Of a stretch of DNA of 64,000 nt, positions 8,912 through 16,869 are shown piece after piece. The notes below the pieces were generated by a model. It did no database searches. It saw only the letters and a program-made list of their open reading frames with translations, and had not been told where the DNA came from. Position 1 is the first letter of the stretch. The number at the start of each line of letters is the position of its first letter. This DNA is from CAZECE01 sp964510525 (GTDB taxonomy: Bacteria > Pseudomonadota > Gammaproteobacteria > Pseudomonadales > JANQJO01). Both the position numbers and the translations under genes were made by a program. Where the stretch lies: assembly GCA_964510525.1 (NCBI GenBank), contig CAZECE010000087.1, positions 1 through 64,000 of the forward strand. The letters are read 5' to 3'.

Positions 8912-10137
8912 CAATGGGCCATCCTCACTCTGGCGGGTACGGGTTTTGTCTTTTCTAATCTGGTATAAAAAGGCATTAAAATAAAATGCAAAAAATACAA
9001 TGCCGTACACACACGCGCTATCAATGTTTTTATGGGTGATGGTGCCTCTGCACCCAAATACCCTAACACCAAGAAGCTCACCACAAACACACTTAAAGAC
9101 AAACGGCTTAACAAACCTTTGTATCGAATAGACCTGACTTTACTGCGATCCAACCATGGCAGCACGAACAAAATAGCAATCGCCAGCCCCATTACAATCA
9201 CACCCAGCAACTTATGCGGCACCGCACGCAACATGGCATAAAAAGGCGTGAAATACCAAACCGGTGCAATATGGTCAGGGGTTTTCATTGGGTTAGCAGG
9301 CTCATAGTTAGGCTTTTCTAAGAAGTAACCTCCTCCATCCGGAAAGAAAAATACCACACCCAAAAACACAAATAAAAACACCACAACACCAACCATGTCA
9401 TGAACGGTGTAATAAGGATGGAACGGTATACCATCTAGCGGGACGCCTTTAGCGTCTTTCTTTTCTTTAATTTCGATGCCATCAGGGTTATTCGAACCCA
9501 CTTCATGCAACGCAATAATATGCAAAACAACCAATGCTAAAAGCGCAATCGGCACAGCAACAACATGCAGCGCAAAAAAGCGATTTAAAGTAACACCTGA
9601 TATCAGATAATCGCCTCGAATCCAAAGCATCAAATCATCGCCTATAACCGGCAAAGCCCCCACTAAAGACACAATAACTTGAGCCCCCCAGTAAGACATT
9701 TGCCCCCATGGCAACAAATAACCAAAAAATGCCTCAGCCATCAACACCAAGTAGATCAGCATACCGATCAACCAAACAAGCTCTCTTGGCTTACGGTACG
9801 AGCCGTACATCATGCCGCGAAACATATGGAGGTACACCACAAAGAAAAACGCACTGGCACCTGTCGAATGCAAATAACGCAACAACCAACCATACTCAAC
9901 ATCACGCATGATGTATTCAATCGAATCAAAAGCCCCTTCAGCGCTTGGCTCGTAAGACATGGTCAACCATATACCCGTAACCAACTGGTTCACCAACACC
10001 AATAACGCCAGAGAACCAAAGAAATACCAAACATTGAAGTTTTTAGGTGCGTAATATTGACTTAAATGCTCTTGAAACATTTTAGTTGCTGGAAAACGCT
10101 GATCCACCCAGCCCATTAAACCTGAGAAAACGCTCAT
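8911..10137 (-). CDS. petB: Ubiquinol-cytochrome c reductase, cytochrome b subunit
   Basis: Membrane subunit holding both quinone sites and two b haems. 408 residues, eight predicted transmembrane segments. The haem ligands are the histidine pairs in LLRYLHSTGASAFFFVVYLH and FFALHVVAVPIALLALVVLH. The Qo-site PEWY motif appears as PVWY (PVWYFTPFYA), a common proteobacterial form. The start overlaps the petA stop (ATGA) and the end overlaps petC, so petABC is one translationally coupled operon. Confidence 0.97.
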   Translation of the reverse strand: MSVFSGLMGWVDQRFPATKMFQEHLSQYYAPKNFNVWYFFGSLALLVLVNQLVTGIWLTMSYEPSAEGAFDSIEYIMRDVEYGWLLRYLHSTGASAFFFVVYLHMFRGMMYGSYRKPRELVWLIGMLIYLVLMAEAFFGYLLPWGQMSYWGAQVIVSLVGALPVIGDDLMLWIRGDYLISGVTLNRFFALHVVAVPIALLALVVLHIIALHEVGSNNPDGIEIKEKKDAKGVPLDGIPFHPYYTVHDMVGVVVFLFVFLGVVFFFPDGGGYFLEKPNYEPANPMKTPDHIAPVWYFTPFYAMLRAVPHKLLGVIVMGLAIAILFVLPWLDRSKVRSIRYKGLLSRLSLSVFVVSFLVLGYLGAEAPSPIKTLIARVCTALYFLHFILMPFYTRLEKTKPVPARVRMAH

Positions 10138-10730
10138 GCAACAGCCTCCCCATCTTCACCAATGATCAAGGTATTCTCATCTACAAAATAGTAAGGAGGT
10201 ACATCTAAGTTCGTTGGAGCAGGCACCCCTTTATAGACGCGACCGGCCATATCAAACATAGAACCATGGCAAGGACAAAAGAACCCACCCAACCACTTAT
10301 CCCCACCCAAGTCCTCAGCTCCGACTTCAGGGCGGTACACTGGAGAACACCCTAAGTGGGTGCACAACCCAATTAACACCAAGTACTCTTCTTTGATAGA
10401 GCGATATTCATTTAAGGCATACACAGGCTGAACCGATTCTTCACTGCCTGGATCACGCAACGTACCAGCCAATTTCTTTAAGTTCTGCAGCACTTCAGGG
10501 GTTCGACGCACCACCCAAACTGGCCGGCCACGCCACTCGACAACTAACTTTTGCCCTTTTTCGAGCTTACTGATATTGACCTCAACGGGAGCACCAGCGG
10601 CTTTTGCTTTAGCGCTTGGATTCCAAGATTTAACAAAAGGCACCGCGGCACCAACGGCACCAATACCACCAACTACTGACGTTGCACCAATTAGAAACTG
10701 CCTTCGACCTTGGCTACTCTCGCTGCTCAT
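10134..10730 (-). CDS. petA: Ubiquinol-cytochrome c reductase, Rieske iron-sulfur subunit
   Basis: Carries the 2Fe-2S cluster that takes electrons from ubiquinol at the Qo site. 198 residues from the chosen ATG: Tat-type N-terminal anchor (GRRQFLIGATSVVGGIG), hinge, then the Rieske fold with cluster motifs CTHLGC and CPCHGS. A frame extension to GTG 10778 exists. The ATG pair at 10733/10730 after GGGAAG gives the usual N-terminus. First gene of petABC. Confidence 0.95.
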   Translation of the reverse strand: MSSESSQGRRQFLIGATSVVGGIGAVGAAVPFVKSWNPSAKAKAAGAPVEVNISKLEKGQKLVVEWRGRPVWVVRRTPEVLQNLKKLAGTLRDPGSEESVQPVYALNEYRSIKEEYLVLIGLCTHLGCSPVYRPEVGAEDLGGDKWLGGFFCPCHGSMFDMAGRVYKGVPAPTNLDVPPYYFVDENTLIIGEDGEAVA

Positions 10731-10881
10731 CATTCTTCCCGACTCACCTTTTTCAGTATCCACACTCGCCTCTTCCACGCTTAATTAGGTTATTATACCC
10801 TTTAAAAACGGGGCAAATTTTAAATAAACTGATTAAAACTTACAAGCAAGAAACAAAAATGAACACGACTCACAGGACAGG

Positions 10882-10915
10882 CAAAAAAAAGGCCACCCTG
10901 GGTGGGCGGCCTAAA
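10882..10915 (-). terminator. Rho-independent terminator after rplM-rpsI
   Basis: Read on the minus strand, a GC-rich hairpin (AGGCC...GGCCT outer arms, CACCC/GGGTG inner arms) is followed by a run of eight T. It begins about 30 bases past the rpsI stop and separates the ribosomal-protein operon from petABC. Confidence 0.85.
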
Positions 10916-10944
10916 AACAAAACCAACCATGTGGTTTTAGAAAA

Positions 10945-11352
10945 CTAACGCTTAGAGAACTGAGGACGCTTACGCGCCTTATGCAAACCAACTTTCTTAC
11001 GCTCAACACAGCGCGCATCACGAGTCACAAAACCACTTTTCCTAAGCTCTGGCCTAAAATCTTCATTAAATTCCATCAACGCACGCGTAATACCATGGCG
11101 AATAGCACCTGCTTGACCGCCAATACCACCGCCCTTGACAGTAATCTTAAACGAAAAAGAACCTACCCTATCCACTACTTCAACCGGCTGACGCACAACC
11201 ATTCTTGCAGTTTCACGACCAAAATATTCTTCCAGAGTTCGACCATTAACAACAATGTCACCATTTCCATTCGGATCCAAAAAAACCCGAGCAGTAGACT
11301 GCTTGCGCCGCCCAGTGCCATAATAGTATTTTTTAGCGTTTTCAGATGCCAT
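10945..11352 (-). CDS. rpsI: 30S ribosomal protein S9
   Basis: Small-subunit head protein whose C-terminal tail reaches the P-site tRNA. 135 residues: YYYGTGRRKQSTARVFL near the N-terminus, GGGIGGQAGAIRHGITRAL in the core and the conserved end RKRPQFSKR. It follows rplM by 19 bases in the usual L13-S9 operon. Confidence 0.98.
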   Translation of the reverse strand: MASENAKKYYYGTGRRKQSTARVFLDPNGNGDIVVNGRTLEEYFGRETARMVVRQPVEVVDRVGSFSFKITVKGGGIGGQAGAIRHGITRALMEFNEDFRPELRKSGFVTRDARCVERKKVGLHKARKRPQFSKR

Positions 11353-11371
11353 ATTTTTCTACCAAATCAAA

Positions 11372-11824
11372 TTAAGCTGTTTTTAAAACCCAGGGCTTAG
11401 GCTGCTGAGCTTCATGCGGATGCTCCGCACCAGAATAAACTTTTAATTTCTTTAACATTGCTCGAGACAAAGGCTTTCTAGATAACATTCCTTTTACGGC
11501 ATGCTCAATCACAAACCTTGGATTCTTAGCCAAGACGTCCCTTAAAGAAGCTGACTTAATCCCACCAGGATAGCCACTGTGCCGATAATAAATTTTGTCG
11601 GTTAATTTTTTACCAGTAACCTTAACTTTTTCGGCATTCACTACAACAACGTAATCACCCGTATCAGCGTGAGGGGTATACTCTGGCTTATGCTTACCTT
11701 TCAACCTAACAGCAATCTCAGTTGCAAGACGCCCCAAAGTCAAGCCATCCGCATCGACAACCAACCAGTCACGACGAACAGCCTCAGGTTTAGCTACAAA
11801 CGTTTTTATCTTTTTCATACTCAT
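11372..11824 (-). CDS. rplM: 50S ribosomal protein L13
   Basis: Early-assembling large-subunit protein. Family signature: KTFVAKPEAVRRDWLVVDA, LGRLATEIAVRLKGKHKP, GDYVVVVNAEK and the MLSRKPLSRAMLKKLKVY stretch. The frame gives 150 aa. The native start could be either of the two in-frame ATGs (11824 or 11818). First gene of the L13-S9 operon. Confidence 0.97.
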   Translation of the reverse strand: MSMKKIKTFVAKPEAVRRDWLVVDADGLTLGRLATEIAVRLKGKHKPEYTPHADTGDYVVVVNAEKVKVTGKKLTDKIYYRHSGYPGGIKSASLRDVLAKNPRFVIEHAVKGMLSRKPLSRAMLKKLKVYSGAEHPHEAQQPKPWVLKTA

Positions 11825-11941
11825 TGGACTTGATCAATCAGATTCTGTTTTAGCGACCTAAAAATGCACCGCCTCTAAAGAGAAGCGAATCCTACACGAC
11901 ACCATAAACCTTTGCAACACTTGCATCTACAACCAGCCCGC

Positions 11942-12403
11942 CTACAAGATCCCCGCTTCCAAGCCGGCCGCCATAAACATCCCAAGCTCCTCACATTGAG
12001 TTAAAAAAACCTCCTTAAAATCCCCCTGGCACAGCAGCAACTCACATGACTGCCGCCACCTCAAACCACCTGCTATTGATTCAATAGCGCGTCGCGTACC
12101 CGTACCATCGTGCCGCGCCCTGATATACATCGCAAAAGGCAGCCCTTGCGTTTTCTCCAAACAAGGGTAATAAATACGATCAAAAAAGTCCTTTAAAGCC
12201 CCACTCATATACCCTAAATTTTCTGGGGTACCCAAAATAAGGGCATCACAAACCAAAACATCATTTTCTCCAACATCAAAAGGCGACTTCCACACGACAG
12301 AGACGCCATTGATACTAGGATCACAGCCACCTCGCACCACACTCTCAGCCATGCTAATCGTATTCACCGACGGCGCATGCGCCACAACCAACAAACGCTT
12401 CAA
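11942..12403 (-). CDS. Flavodoxin-like NAD(P)H:FMN-type oxidoreductase
   Basis: Small FMN-binding fold protein, 153 residues. It begins KRLLVVAHAPSVNT, the phosphate-loop region of WrbA/flavodoxin-family proteins. It continues with CDALILGTPENLGYMSGALKDFFDRI, which matches the second FMN-contact loop (GTPxNxGxMSGxLKxFxDR) well, and a third conserved GGL. The partner and substrate cannot be inferred. It stands alone between rplM and a small secreted orphan. Confidence 0.75.
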   Translation of the reverse strand: MKRLLVVAHAPSVNTISMAESVVRGGCDPSINGVSVVWKSPFDVGENDVLVCDALILGTPENLGYMSGALKDFFDRIYYPCLEKTQGLPFAMYIRARHDGTGTRRAIESIAGGLRWRQSCELLLCQGDFKEVFLTQCEELGMFMAAGLEAGIL

Positions 12404-12433
12404 GCCTGCCCCCAGATAACCCTATCAAACTGA

Positions 12434-12766
12434 TTAACGATAACGGCGCCTTATTTCGCGATCTCGCTGAAGATCATCCTCAACCTGGTCTCGCTGCCGC
12501 TCCCTGCGCTCCCAAGCATCCTCCCAACGCTTTCGCTCAACCTCATCCTCATCGACAATATCTTCTTCAATAATATCTTCTTCAATAATATTTTCTTCAA
12601 TCAGCCGCTCTTCAGCCAACTCATCTTTAATATGCTCCCATTGCTCGGAACGCTCTAGACGCTCTTTAGAGGCTTGAGCCACCGCCCACACAGAGTCACA
12701 CAAAAGAAAAACCATCGCGACAACCACCCAACCATGAGAGCTCACCCCAACCCAACGCACCATCAC
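12434..12766 (-). CDS. Small secreted, highly charged protein (orphan)
   Basis: Not recognised. 110 residues. There is a signal-peptide-like N-terminus (hydrophobic VVVAMVFLLCDSVWA). The rest is almost entirely Glu, Arg, Asp and Ile, with a repeated EEDII unit (about residues 55-70) that comes from a 15-bp tandem repeat, and an Arg-rich end. It is predicted to form one long charged helix. The frame starts at 12766 (MM), and either Met is possible. Confidence 0.5.
   Translation of the reverse strand: MMVRWVGVSSHGWVVVAMVFLLCDSVWAVAQASKERLERSEQWEHIKDELAEERLIEENIIEEDIIEEDIVDEDEVERKRWEDAWERRERQRDQVEDDLQRDREIRRRYR
12557..12601. repeat. 15-bp tandem repeat, three copies
   Basis: Units at 12557-12571, 12572-12586 and 12587-12601. 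The first two are identical (AATATCTTCTTCAAT) and the third has one change. In frame within the small charged protein, encoding IIEED-type repeats. Confidence 0.9.
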
Positions 12767-12921
12767 CCCAACCCCTTACAAAAAACCATCACACCGATAA
12801 CCTTGTATCCCCTATTTTTTATTATCATGAACACACTTACAAAATTCACAACATCAAAAACATCAACAACAACCTCACTGATACCAATACCTCTCAATAC
12901 ACCACAAGCAGGCTCCTGACC

Positions 12922-13521
12922 ATGACCCATTTAGCCACACCTCAACGGACCCAACCCAATAAAACCCAAGCCCATACAATTCAAAGCACCGAACTGCTTT
13001 GGAAACTTAAACTGGCCTTAAAAACAGAGCAAGACCTAGACATACCACTGAAAGAACTGCTTCATAATGATCGCTTTCGCCGAAATTGCATTTTAAACGC
13101 CCACCAATCAGAAAACCCCAAACTGATTTCTATTGCTAAAAAGTTAACGCCAAAACCTTCGAAAGCCCCCACAACACCCAAAGAACAAAAAACAACCCAA
13201 AGAATCACTCAACAAGAACAGCACAAGCCACCCCCTCTTAAAAGAGACACCCGCTCTGACGCTCTCAACCTGAAAAATCTAAGCATACTGCTACTGGCAC
13301 TGACCTGCTCTATCCCTCTCATCTTTTTCGCGACCAACCAACACACCACACCGCCCACCAATGCTACGACGACAACCAATAGCACGACGGCAACCACTAT
13401 AACGATCGAAGAAAGTCCGCTAGCCGCGCCAACATCTCATGAATCCGCTCCACCGACACCACATAAGCAAAGCGAACCTGAAACTGCGAGTCATGAGCAC
13501 CAAAGTCCACCCCAGGCGTAA
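12922..13521 (+). CDS. Hypothetical protein with one membrane segment
   Basis: Not recognised. 199 residues: a soluble N-terminal part (1-80, ELLWKLKLALKTEQDLDIPL then LLHNDRFRRNCILNA), a basic Gln/Lys/Pro linker, one transmembrane segment (about 120-138, LSILLLALTCSIPLIFFA), then a Thr/Pro-rich tail. The last 125 bases overlap the 3' end of the convergent aminotransferase gene, and the tail there is low complexity. The N-terminal part looks like real coding sequence; the true end of the protein is uncertain. Confidence 0.5.
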   Translation: MTHLATPQRTQPNKTQAHTIQSTELLWKLKLALKTEQDLDIPLKELLHNDRFRRNCILNAHQSENPKLISIAKKLTPKPSKAPTTPKEQKTTQRITQQEQHKPPPLKRDTRSDALNLKNLSILLLALTCSIPLIFFATNQHTTPPTNATTTTNSTTATTITIEESPLAAPTSHESAPPTPHKQSEPETASHEHQSPPQA

Positions 13522-14569
13522 CAGCCACACCCGCCCGCTCAAGAAGCTTCTCCGCAAACGCCACACCGGTCAAACCACAATCCGGCAAAGCGGCAAAAAC
13601 ATAAAATGCACCACCGGGCTGACACGGTATTTTAAAGCCAAGCGACAGCAACCCCGCCACCAACACATCCCGACGAACTTTCAGCTCTTCGCGTCGCAAC
13701 TCTAACGCATACTGATTTGCAGGGCGCAACGCCTCAAAAGCGGCATGCTGCGCCAACGTATTAGGCGCCAACACTAAATTTTGCGCCAACCGCTCAAGCA
13801 CCGGCACCAATGACTCAGGCGCCACCAGCCAACCCAATCGAAAACCAGACATCGCAAAATACTTTGAAAAACTGTTCACAACCAACACTTGATCAGACCA
13901 AGCAAGCGCCGTTTCAGGCGGGCAATCCAAAGTAAATCCTTGGTAAATCTCATCCAGCAACACCCAGCCTCGCCGCTCCATGACTGCGCTTTCGATCGAA
14001 CGAAAAGCCACTTCCGACAAGACACTGCCAGCTGGATTACTCGGACTGGCCAACAGCACACCCTGGGTTTGAGAATTCCAAGCACTCACCACCTGCCCAG
14101 CAGTCGGCTGATAATGCGTGCTGGCGGAGACCGCCAGGTAGCTTGGCTCACCACCCAGACACGACACCATCACCCCATTACAAGGGTATCCTGGGTCCGT
14201 TAACAACACCTCGTCCCCAGGCTTAACCAGCGCACTTAACAACAACTGCAAGGCTCCAGAAGCCCCCGACGTCACAACAACACGTTTTGGCGAGACAACC
14301 ACACCAAAATTTCGAGCATAATAATCCGCAATCGATTCACGCAGCATCATTAGTCCTGCCGCAGGCGTATACCGAGTCAACCCCGCCTGGCAAGCCTCAG
14401 TGGCCGCGCGACTGACAGAATCCAAAATCGGAAAATCCAGCTCACCGACCTCCATATGAATGACATCTCGGCCGTCACTTTCTAACTGCTGAGCACGCTC
14501 AAGCACTTTCATCACATAAAAAGGCTTAACGTCTCGAGCCGGCATCAAATCAAACACATCATCACGCAC
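13397..14569 (-). CDS. PLP-dependent class I/II aminotransferase
   Basis: Transfers amino groups with pyridoxal phosphate. Which substrate is used cannot be read from the sequence. 390 residues of fold-type I: VTSGASGALQLLLSAL (phosphate binding), DPGYPCN, SPSNPAG, LLDEIYQGF, and the Schiff-base lysine in NSFSKYFAMSGFRLGW. C-terminal RFAYVVSVERIHEML is typical. It overlaps the end of waaF by 8 bases, so both are probably transcribed with ilvE. Its 3' end overlaps the convergent hypothetical gene. Confidence 0.9.
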   Translation of the reverse strand: MRDDVFDLMPARDVKPFYVMKVLERAQQLESDGRDVIHMEVGELDFPILDSVSRAATEACQAGLTRYTPAAGLMMLRESIADYYARNFGVVVSPKRVVVTSGASGALQLLLSALVKPGDEVLLTDPGYPCNGVMVSCLGGEPSYLAVSASTHYQPTAGQVVSAWNSQTQGVLLASPSNPAGSVLSEVAFRSIESAVMERRGWVLLDEIYQGFTLDCPPETALAWSDQVLVVNSFSKYFAMSGFRLGWLVAPESLVPVLERLAQNLVLAPNTLAQHAAFEALRPANQYALELRREELKVRRDVLVAGLLSLGFKIPCQPGGAFYVFAALPDCGLTGVAFAEKLLERAGVAVTPGVDFGAHDSQFQVRFAYVVSVERIHEMLARLADFLRSL

Positions 14570-15632
14570 CCAACTGATTAACGGCCGACACCACTTGATC
14601 CGGCATCAACCGAGTCAAACAATTCAAATGGCCAAGCGGACACGTACGCTGAAAGCAAGGCCGACAAGGCTCATTCGTAGCGACAATTTTAATTGTGTTT
14701 TCGGGACCTAACGGCGGCGTAAAATCAGGACTGGTGGAACCAAACAGCGCAACAACAGGACGCCCCAGCGCAGCCGCCACATGCATCAACCCAGAATCAT
14801 TACTGATCACAACGGAAGCCAACGCCATCAAGTCAACAGCCTCCAACAAGCTGGTTTTACCTGCCAAATTAAACAACTGGCCACGAGCAGACTCAGCCAC
14901 AGCTAAACGCAAGGCATCAGCGTCTTTGGATTCTTTCGGCGAGCCCAACACCCACACCTGACCACCCCGCTCAAGATACCACTCTGACACTTGCGCAAAA
15001 TACTCAACCGGCCAGCGCTTAGCAGGACCAAACTCAGCACCCGGGCACACCACCATAATCGGCCGCCCAGATTGCAACCCTAAACGCTCTAAAGCCTGAA
15101 ACTGCGCATCCGAATCAACACTCAAAACAGGAAAAGGCAACGAATCCGGCAAACCTAGATTAGACCGATCCAAATCAGACAACCCCGAATCAACAGGGAA
15201 AGCCAAGGCAGCAAAACGCTGAATCATCAAAGGGTAAGCCGCTTTATCCAATCTCCGATGATCATTTAACAGACCATAGCGCGACTCACCCAACCAACCG
15301 GTGCGCACCTTGATACGAGCCCAAAAGGGTACCAAAGCCGACTTCCAGGAATTTGGCAGCACTATAGCTTGATCAAACGCTTCAAACCGCAACCGCTTGG
15401 CGAAACGGTAGCGCACCCCCAACCCCAACTGCTTATGAGCCACATCAAGCGCTAGCACACGCGATACTTCTGGCATACGCTGCGCCAAAGCCACCGTCGA
15501 TTTAGGCGCCACCACAGTCAATTCCAGATGCGAATATTCGGCTACCAGACACTTAAACAGCACCTGCGCCATGATCATGTCGCCAACCCAAGCAGGCCCA
15601 ATCACCAGAATCTTCACAACAGACGCCCGCAT
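14562..15632 (-). CDS. waaF: ADP-heptose:LPS heptosyltransferase II
   Basis: Adds the second heptose to the LPS inner core at the cytoplasmic face. 356 residues, GT-B fold of family GT9: N-terminal KILVIGPAWVGDMIMAQVLF, then CPGAEFGPAKRWPVEYFA and the ADP-heptose site ISNDSGLMHVAAALGRPVVALFG. Eleven bases downstream of ilvE, as in Pseudomonas, but waaC does not follow; an aminotransferase gene takes that place. Confidence 0.95.
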   Translation of the reverse strand: MRASVVKILVIGPAWVGDMIMAQVLFKCLVAEYSHLELTVVAPKSTVALAQRMPEVSRVLALDVAHKQLGLGVRYRFAKRLRFEAFDQAIVLPNSWKSALVPFWARIKVRTGWLGESRYGLLNDHRRLDKAAYPLMIQRFAALAFPVDSGLSDLDRSNLGLPDSLPFPVLSVDSDAQFQALERLGLQSGRPIMVVCPGAEFGPAKRWPVEYFAQVSEWYLERGGQVWVLGSPKESKDADALRLAVAESARGQLFNLAGKTSLLEAVDLMALASVVISNDSGLMHVAAALGRPVVALFGSTSPDFTPPLGPENTIKIVATNEPCRPCFQRTCPLGHLNCLTRLMPDQVVSAVNQLGA

Positions 15633-15642
15633 CCCAGCCTAT

Positions 15643-16566
15643 TTAAACTGGAGTCACCCAGTGCATCAACTCAGGATCGCGCCCATACACCAAATCAAAA
15701 TAGGCGCTTTGCAACGCCGTGGTGACAGACCCACGCCGACCATCGCCAATTTGCCGCTGATCGAGCTCACGTATTGGCAAGACTTCTGCCGCCGTACCGC
15801 TGAAAAAAGCCTCATCCGCAATGTAAAACTCATCTCGCGTTAACCTTTTTTCAACCAGCTTATAACCTGCCCGCGCAGCCAACTGCATGACTGTATTGCG
15901 AGTAATACCATTCAAACAAGAAGTTAATTCCGGGGTATAGATCACCCCATCTCGCACCAAAAAGACATTTTCTCCAGAGCCTTCCGCCACATACCCTTCA
16001 CTGTCTAACAACAAGGCTTCGTCAGCGCCTGCCGCCAAGGCTTCATTCAACGCCAACATCGAATTAATGTAATGGCCATTGGCTTTGGCTCGACACATCG
16101 AAATATTCACATGATGACGCGTATAGGAAGACGTTTTAACCACAATCCCTGTTTCTTTGGCCTCGTCCGACATATAACTGGGCCACTGCCAAGCAGCGAT
16201 CATGACATGCACCGACAAATTAGTCGCTCTCAACCCCATGCCTTCTGAACCATAAAACGCCATCGGGCGAATATAAGCATCAGGCAAGCCACCGTCTTTA
16301 ACGATCGCTTTTTGAGCTTCATTTAACACCTCTGGCGAATAAGGAATTTCCATCCCCATGATTTTCGCGGAATCAAATAACCGACGCGTATGATCATCTA
16401 AACGAAAAATAGCAGGCCCTGTGTCAGTAGCGTAAGCACGAACCCCTTCAAAAACCCCCATTCCATAATGAAATGTGTGAGTTAACACATGCACCTTAGC
16501 ATCAGCCCAGGGCACCTGCTCGCCATCCAACCAAATATAACCGGTACCTTCCGCCATCGACTTCAC
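15643..16566 (-). CDS. ilvE: Branched-chain amino acid aminotransferase
   Basis: Last step of Val, Leu and Ile synthesis. 307 residues, fold-type IV: GYIWLDGEQVPWADAKVHVL, HYGMGVFEGVRAY, catalytic lysine in SMCRAKANGHYINSMLALNE, DEALLLDSEGYVAEGSGENVF and FFSGTAAEVLPI. Heads the minus-strand group with waaF and the aminotransferase. Starts at 16566 (MKSM) or the second Met. Confidence 0.96.
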   Translation of the reverse strand: MKSMAEGTGYIWLDGEQVPWADAKVHVLTHTFHYGMGVFEGVRAYATDTGPAIFRLDDHTRRLFDSAKIMGMEIPYSPEVLNEAQKAIVKDGGLPDAYIRPMAFYGSEGMGLRATNLSVHVMIAAWQWPSYMSDEAKETGIVVKTSSYTRHHVNISMCRAKANGHYINSMLALNEALAAGADEALLLDSEGYVAEGSGENVFLVRDGVIYTPELTSCLNGITRNTVMQLAARAGYKLVEKRLTRDEFYIADEAFFSGTAAEVLPIRELDQRQIGDGRRGSVTTALQSAYFDLVYGRDPELMHWVTPV

Positions 16567-16869
16567 AAACCCGCTCCTTTGCTCAAATTACCCACAACCT
16601 TAAAAAACAATCACGACCTTAGAATAAAAAAAAGCGGATTTTAACACCAAAGCCCCACCAAGATTGAAACAATCCTAAAAATAAACCACGTAAGCCACTA
16701 ATAAACTCACAGATAACCGCTATTATTATTTTAAGACCTCGCGGAATTTTTTAACCTAAAACAGTTCCTTATTGGTAAGATAATCAGGGTCAGGGGCTCA
16801 GGGCGCATAAACACCAAAACACTCCGCTCGCACCGTGCAGATCTCAATCATTTACAGAGGAAGGACTTC
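16567..16869. other. Divergent intergenic region ilvE / prkA
   Basis: 303 bases, AT-rich toward ilvE, without a coding frame I can support. It must hold the promoters of both operons. A strong ribosome site (AGAGGAAGGA) precedes the prkA ATG. I looked for a sigma-54 (-24/-12) element, expected from E. coli yeaGH regulation, and found no match with correct spacing. Confidence 0.5.

Noticed and set aside
8912..9010. N-terminal extension of cytochrome c1
   Set aside because: It would lie within petB and hide a normal signal peptide; the overlap start at 8911 explains the gene fully.
12557..12601. CRISPR-like array at the short repeats
   Set aside because: Units are directly adjacent without spacers and are in frame in a coding region; the other short repeats in the window likewise have no spacers.
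13397..13521. Frameshift or pseudogene at the aminotransferase 3' end
   Set aside because: The aminotransferase has a complete, typical C-terminus; the overlap is two convergent frames, not a break.
16567..16869. Sigma-54 promoter before prkA
   Set aside because: A GCAC...TGCA-like stretch near 16830-16845 has the wrong spacing for -24/-12 elements.
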